A DNA stretch of 64,000 bases. Origin: Vitellaria paradoxa (lineage: Eukaryota > Streptophyta > Magnoliopsida > Ericales > Sapotaceae). The stretch is from positions 62,001-126,000 of the forward strand of contig JAINTL010000096.1 of the NCBI GenBank assembly GCA_019916065.1, read 5' to 3'. Both the position numbers and the translations under genes were made by a program. A model generated the notes under the pieces. That model was not told the DNA's origin. It searched no databases and saw nothing but the letters and a program-made list of their open reading frames with translations. Shown piece after piece: positions 60,601 through 64,000 of the stretch (position 1 is the stretch's first letter; the number at the start of each line of letters is the position of its first letter).

Positions 60601-63281
60601 CAATAAAGTAGGCAGCATTCAAAAGAAGGTTCATAAATTTGAAGCTCAGCGTCTGTTAGTTTCTTAAGAGGGAGATTTGGGAACAAAAGTGCCTGACAAG
60701 AGTTTTGCAAAGCTGAAAATGCATAATGAAAAGGGGAAAAGGATATAAAAAAAATACTTGGAGATGTTTTTTAGAAAATTGTGTTACTCGTATAAGCATA
60801 AGTAGCATTGACTATGTTTCATAGGAAACAAAGAACTAAAAAGAAAAAGAAAACAAACAAAGCAGAAGGAGGATTTCAATTAGATAACAAATGACATCAT
60901 GCTTGACATAACTAGGCAAAATTAAAATAAACAAAATGAAGTCAATACGATGCTTTAAGTCAGTTGGTTTAAAAACAAGCAATTTGTAGATCCCCTTCTC
61001 CAAAGACAAAAAAGAAGGAAAAGCATATATAGATTCCAAAGTTCATTGTTGTTACACAAAATTTGCCAATAAACAGCATAATTTATTTTATAAGAAGTTA
61101 CTCCCAATGTAGGAAGGTCACGCATCAAATCACTAAATGAGCACTTTTGAGATAAGAACCAACAATTTGTTCCCTTAAAAATAATGAATAGTACAACAGT
61201 GATGTGAGAGTTGGCCAAAATATATAAGTATGCTTACCTGGGCAGATGAATGGCTCATATTACCCAACAACTCCTCCAGAAGTTCCTATGGAGCTGAATT
61301 TCAGCAATTGGCATTCTCGATGGGGACACTTCTAAAAGTGCAGCTGAAAGAAAAGCAAAGCGTTTGGCAACTACAGTTGTAGTTACCATTGGCGGTAAAG
61401 GCGTGGCCAGGCAATTCATGATTTTTTCCCTCAGAAGTGGAACTTTTGTTCCATATTTCCCTTTTCCAGTAACAGCATAACGTATGCAAGCTGCCCACTC
61501 TGGTATAGATTCCACTGATGGAGCAAGAATGACATTCTGTAACTGAACCATCAGCCAGCTGTCCCATGCTTCCAAAAGGCCTTCAACATCAGAATGCAGT
61601 GCTCCAGCCAATGCCTCAGCAGCAACACACTGTTTTGACCTCTCCTTGGCATTTGTGAACTCCTCCAATGCACCTCTAAGTGCCAGTAAAACAGGCATGC
61701 CACATTCTTGAACGAGCCGCTTAAATATGCGGGCAAAGTTCGAGTAAAAAGTATCGCTTCCCAGTAAAGAAATCCAGCTGGGGGTACGTGGCCACGAAGA
61801 TGAAAAGTCAAAATAAAACGAGTGATAGATTTGTCTGCCAAACTCTGGAAGGAAGAATTTCCATGATTGCCTCGGGAAGCTGCACTTTCAGTATCAGTTA
61901 TTATATGGACGTGAGAAAGGCTATTCAAAGTCTCGTTAAAAATCCTTCTTCTTGAAATATTTGACTTAAAGCTCCCTCAAGGGAGGACTTGTTATGTCCT
62001 TGAAAATCCACAGATAAATCAGCCTGTTTCTCAGCTGACAATTTATAAGGTGATTCTTTCAACAGCTGATTTAAAGCAGATATTGCAAGCATTCTCGTCT
62101 GAGGAAGTTGACTTTTTAAATTCTTTAAGAAATGGCCTGAAAAGACATTGAATTTAATTGATTTCAAGGTTACTTTTAATCATCACGAGAAAAAGACATG
62201 CATAATACACAGGAAAACAGCTATAACAAATTCAATTTTCCAGCTAAGTCTATGGCCACACCATGATGTCCACTAACCAGCAGTTTCACTTAGAATTTTC
62301 GAAGATGAATTTGGATCATTCCTCGATGCCATGGCCAACAATAACAGAACTCTATTAGCCATCAGATTATACCTGAGAAAGGCCAAAAAAAAGTCAATTC
62401 ATCCAAGAAATCTATAAGATTTTTATGAGTTTTCAAGTGCAGCAAAGTATCAAAAATAATCATACAAGTTTATTTATATGCCTATCGAGATATACCAACA
62501 CCACATCAACATAGACCATTAGATACGTGAAACAGAAGCATAGAAGTAAACATATATGAAGGATGTCAATCCAAACAATAAATTGTTTACCGCCAATGCA
62601 AGTTGGAAGATCCAAAACTTGTACGACCAATCTGCGAAACCAAATCTGCCAAGTCTGGCCCATCTGAATGGATGTCTGATGTCCTAAGGATGCTTCTAGG
62701 GAGTCCCGCAAAATAGATGTTGAATTTGACAAAAAGCTGTTGCCATTCAGAAGACAATTATATAACCAAACACATAGCCTCTATACAATATTACATGAGA
62801 TCTTTACCTCATTGATAGCTTTCTGAGCTTTCAGTGATTCATGATGGGAGCTACAGAGAAAAGGTGGGAAAAATAAAATCAGAGTAAGAAACAGACTGTA
62901 AAACATAAAATATCTCCAAAAGAAAACAGAAGTAGCTCTAGCCAAATTGTTAAATATAATCACCTCGAAAGAACTCCAAGGATAAACGAAGAAAATGCAT
63001 TTGAATCCTGGATTGAAAGGAGAAAAATCACTACACAGATTTTGGCCAAACAATTAAACTTTTCTCCTTATTGAGTAAAATTTGTCTAGGCACTTTGTCC
63101 AAGATAAATACCATTGTCAGATGCTTGAGAACCGTTTGCGAAGAAAGGACTGCACAAGAACCTAGGACTGCATATTCTGGTGAGTTGGGGTTCCTTAAGT
63201 TCTCAGTAGCACTGAGCACACACTTTGAAATCAGAGATGGCCATCGTTTTTATCATTTTCAGAAGGGCCTTCCCAGCAAGT
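42671..63281 (-). CDS. PA200: Proteasome activator subunit 4 (PA200/Blm10), C-terminal half
   Basis: HEAT-repeat cap that binds the ends of the 20S proteasome. Fourteen minus-strand exons are readable: 63112-63281, 62964-63007, 62808-62850, 62591-62736, 62278-62372, 61238-62136, 48659-48916, 48475-48570, 48002-48180, 47436-47517, 46637-46761, 45084-45176, 42811-42964, 42671-42712. They cover about 808 residues of a protein usually near 1,800. Landmarks are [69 protein letters not shown], [37 protein letters not shown] and [15 protein letters not shown]. The protein ends SSSSSYFA, close to the HbYX tail that docks into the 20S pocket. Intron 48917-61237 is 12.3 kb and full of transposons. One intron uses a GC donor (GAG|GCAAGT at 47436-47431). 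Four apparent 1-nt frameshifts lie in the exons at 61238-62136 (three) and 63112-63281 (one). The N-terminal exons lie to the right of the window. Confidence 0.9.
43540..44570 (-). mobile_element. Decayed RTE-like LINE in a PA200 intron
   Basis: The minus strand holds eroded reverse transcriptase blocks in LINE order. They are EKAYDR-like and NMYDG near 44250-44400, a GLHQG-like block with [16 protein letters not shown] text near 44200, then [18 protein letters not shown] near 43960. [20 protein letters not shown] and KMKEKF are at 43800-43900. They match the younger LINE at 59220-60207. Stops and indels are abundant. It is on the same strand as PA200, inside the intron before the penultimate exon. 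Confidence 0.72.
49385..49550. repeat. Microsatellite and unclassified dispersed repeat next to the Gypsy insertion
   Basis: A TCTA/TTTA/TTA simple repeat (about 49385-49430) is followed by GTAGCCGGACTAGCTTGCGC and CGATTAATCCCTGAGACTCT. This sequence recurs widely in plant genomes, but I cannot assign it to a class. The Gypsy element is inserted at its right edge. Confidence 0.5.
49556..50059 (+). repeat. 5' LTR of the Gypsy element
   Basis: It begins TGATGCAGGAGCA and ends CTGCATTA, and matches the 3' LTR at 59066-60408 outside their private insertions. It contains the Tourist-like MITE at 49576-49723. Confidence 0.92.
49576..49723. mobile_element. Tourist-like (PIF/Harbinger) MITE in the 5' LTR
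   Basis: The 148-bp insert has ends GGGTGCGTTTGGAGTGATAA and GGCTTCATTTGGAGTGATAA (right end reverse-complemented), flanked by TTA at 49573-49575 and 49724-49726. The 3' LTR preserves the empty site AGCTTAATTAATTAGAG, proving the insertion and its 3-bp duplication. Confidence 0.95.
50062..50074 (+). other. Primer-binding site of the Gypsy element
   Basis: TGGTATCAGGGCC, two bases after the 5' LTR end, resembles the initiator tRNA-Met complement with one change (AGAGC to AGGGC). Confidence 0.85.
50125..51321 (+). pseudogene. Gypsy pol remnant: RT and start of RNase H
   Basis: Readable blocks are [20 protein letters not shown] (RT entry), [105 protein letters not shown] and the RNase H start with [20 protein letters not shown]. 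The first catalytic Asp of YFDD is Gly. In-frame stops and a small duplication near 51000-51015 interrupt it. It is cut by the Copia insertion right after AKQR. Confidence 0.88.
51322..51502 (-). repeat. 3' LTR of the nested Copia (left copy)
   Basis: 181 bp, paired with 57114-57294. It lies next to a purine-rich tract (AGGGGACG on the minus strand) expected of a polypurine primer. Confidence 0.9.
51522..55982 (-). pseudogene. Copia gag-pol remnant
   Basis: Minus-strand blocks in Copia order. Gag starts [14 protein letters not shown] at 55982. A protease-like [12 protein letters not shown] (DSGA changed to DLGA) lies near 54900. Integrase pieces are [18 protein letters not shown] and [18 protein letters not shown] near 53750-53830, then [11 protein letters not shown] near 53560. 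RT has [20 protein letters not shown] and [12 protein letters not shown] near 52380-52560, with [10 protein letters not shown]. The RNase H region follows: [20 protein letters not shown] near 52100. Stops and frameshifts occur throughout, so it is not functional. The RT YVDD motif itself is preserved. Confidence 0.9.
54079..54363 (+). mobile_element. Solo Copia-type LTR inserted in the nested Copia
   Basis: 285 bp begin TGTTGGGATTTAGTG and end TGTTCCTAACA, flanked by a perfect 5-bp duplication CAGTA (54074-54078 and 54364-54368). The interruption falls in the integrase region, whose coding stops at one edge and resumes at the other. The sequence is unrelated to the host Copia LTR. It most likely arose by LTR-LTR recombination of a third element. 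Confidence 0.9.
56554..57022. mobile_element. hAT-like MITE in the Copia leader
   Basis: 469 bp with ends CATGGTTCAA and TTGAACCATG. The 8-bp flanks are CCAGTGAC (56546-56553) and CTAGTGAC (57023-57030), one mismatch. An 8-bp duplication points to the hAT superfamily. The interior carries CG-rich blocks near both ends (CGAGACG, TATCGG) around an AT-rich middle. No transposase. Confidence 0.75.
57103..57113 (-). other. Primer-binding site of the nested Copia
   Basis: The minus strand reads TGGTATCAGAG directly after the LTR, matching initiator tRNA-Met. It fixes the transcription direction of the element. Confidence 0.85.
57114..57294 (-). repeat. 5' LTR of the nested Copia (right copy)
   Basis: 181 bp, same length as 51322-51502, with about 15 differences by eye, clustered in a short segment near the middle and at the 3' end. 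Confidence 0.9.
57297..59094 (+). pseudogene. Gypsy pol remnant: RNase H end, integrase and chromodomain
   Basis: RNase H continues with [20 protein letters not shown] and [20 protein letters not shown]. The integrase zinc finger shows [17 protein letters not shown] and CHACQVGKG. The core has [14 protein letters not shown] and [14 protein letters not shown]. Then comes [22 protein letters not shown]-terminal chromodomain follows: [20 protein letters not shown] near 58915-58975. This places the element among the chromoviruses. Stops break the frame near 57597, 57941 and 58260, but the last 224 codons (58420-59094) are open. Confidence 0.9.
59066..60408 (+). repeat. 3' LTR of the Gypsy element, split by a LINE
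   Basis: It matches the 5' LTR on both sides of the LINE at 59220-60207. It keeps the MITE-empty site at about 59080-59095. Confidence 0.92.
59220..60207 (+). mobile_element. 5'-truncated RTE-like LINE in the Gypsy 3' LTR
   Basis: The insert is bounded by a perfect 17-bp target duplication TTAAAATGAAGGGTCAA (59203-59219 and 60208-60224). It encodes the end of a reverse transcriptase: [40 protein letters not shown] with the FADD catalytic motif, and [16 protein letters not shown]. It ends with [31 protein letters not shown] and CCACCTAGTGGGAAAAGGCT followed by TTTGG repeats. One stop and one frameshift (near 59380 and 59833) are visible, so it is nearly intact for its length and the youngest LINE here. 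Confidence 0.95.
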
Positions 63282-64000
63282 CTGGTGTAAATATGACAAA
63301 TAAAATCAGATTCAAAAAAACAATAATGGAACAAGAAAAAGCTATGCAAACAAGGGAGAATTAGAAAGCCATCAAGGACCATATAACAAGGAATGAAAAA
63401 CATAATACGCCAAATGAAGGATCAGTAAACCATGACTGAGATATGTAAGTTTATTACTTCCAGTTGAATTTCAAACTACTTGAAGCCTGACAAACAGAAA
63501 AGCAATCTCTACAAAATGAGCAGCATATTAAATCTCGCAGTGGTGAGTGTTAACTGTTAACCAAAAATGACTAGCACATTCTTCCTCGTGAACTAGAGAC
63601 TGAAATCCCAGGGGTCAATATATGAGAACTGGAGCACCAAATTCATTTGAGTCACAAACATAACAAACTATTATAAAAGAGCAGAATTTATTTATCAAAA
63701 AATAGAAGAGCACACTTTGATGAGAAGTTAATACATTAACAATTTATAGGACAGCTTAGGCCTCACCATCATTGTCTAGACAAGGGCAAAGACAATAATG
63801 TCAATTAGAACTCCTGCAGCATAACCACAACATTTACATATTATTGTTCACGGTAGACAAAAAAATGTCACCAATCATCATTACACGTGCCCAAAAACAC
63901 AACATTCTAAGAATTTCCATTTTCAAAAGCACATTACAGTATAAAGACACCTCAGAAGATGATCATACTCACCCACCCAACATCCCCCCCCCCAAAACAC
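63282..64000. other. PA200 intron running to the right edge
   Basis: No further PA200 exon could be recognised on the minus strand, and no other gene on either strand. The last bases include a C-run (63986-63994). Confidence 0.5.

Noticed and set aside
1..64000. Search for a novel multi-gene system or gene cluster
   Set aside because: Neighbouring genes are unrelated, well-known plant families with independent promoters. Beyond the AAP tandem there is no co-located pathway.

Overview
The window is AT-rich nuclear DNA of a flowering plant, most likely a woody eudicot. The genes are split by GT-AG introns and their best family matches are plant proteins. The intergenic space is filled with plant-type Copia, Ty3/Gypsy, LINE and MITE sequences. 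The sequence alone does not name the species. No prokaryote-style operon, CRISPR array, tRNA or rRNA gene was seen.

Layout. 1-1.9 kb: 5' part of an internally deleted Copia element on the minus strand. 2-7.6 kb: gene-free block of decayed MITEs. 7.9-11.5 kb (+): galactinol-sucrose galactosyltransferase of the RFS1/SIP1 type, 13 exons, intact. 12.8-16.8 kb (+): COX15 heme A synthase, 7 exons, intact. 18.7-23.4 kb (-): spliceosomal SmD1, 4 exons, with a decayed antisense LINE in its large intron. 24-28.3 kb: a short LINE copy, a Tat-like LTR relict and a duplicated CT-rich repeat. 28.3-39.2 kb (+): tandem pair of amino acid permease (AAP) genes. A broken third AAP fragment lies between them, and several transposons lie in the introns of the second gene. 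40.9-41.9 kb: a DNA-transposon-like element. 42.7-63.3 kb (-): the C-terminal 14 exons of PA200 (proteasome activator subunit 4/Blm10). Its N-terminal part lies beyond the right edge.

The most striking structure is the 12.3-kb PA200 intron at 48.9-61.2 kb. It holds a chromodomain Ty3/Gypsy element with a perfect 5-bp target duplication. Inserted into that element are a Tourist-like MITE (5' LTR), a minus-strand Copia element (RNase H region) and a 5'-truncated LINE (3' LTR). The Copia element itself carries a solo Copia LTR and a hAT-like MITE. Most layers can be dated relative to each other from their target-site duplications.

The genes are unrelated housekeeping and transport functions (raffinose-family sugars, cytochrome oxidase heme, splicing, amino acid uptake, proteasome activation), and nothing suggests they form one system. 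I did not find a convincing undescribed system. The items most worth checking are four apparent 1-nt frameshifts in two PA200 exons, the lost intron and tandem relict in the AAP cluster, and the nested transposon stack.
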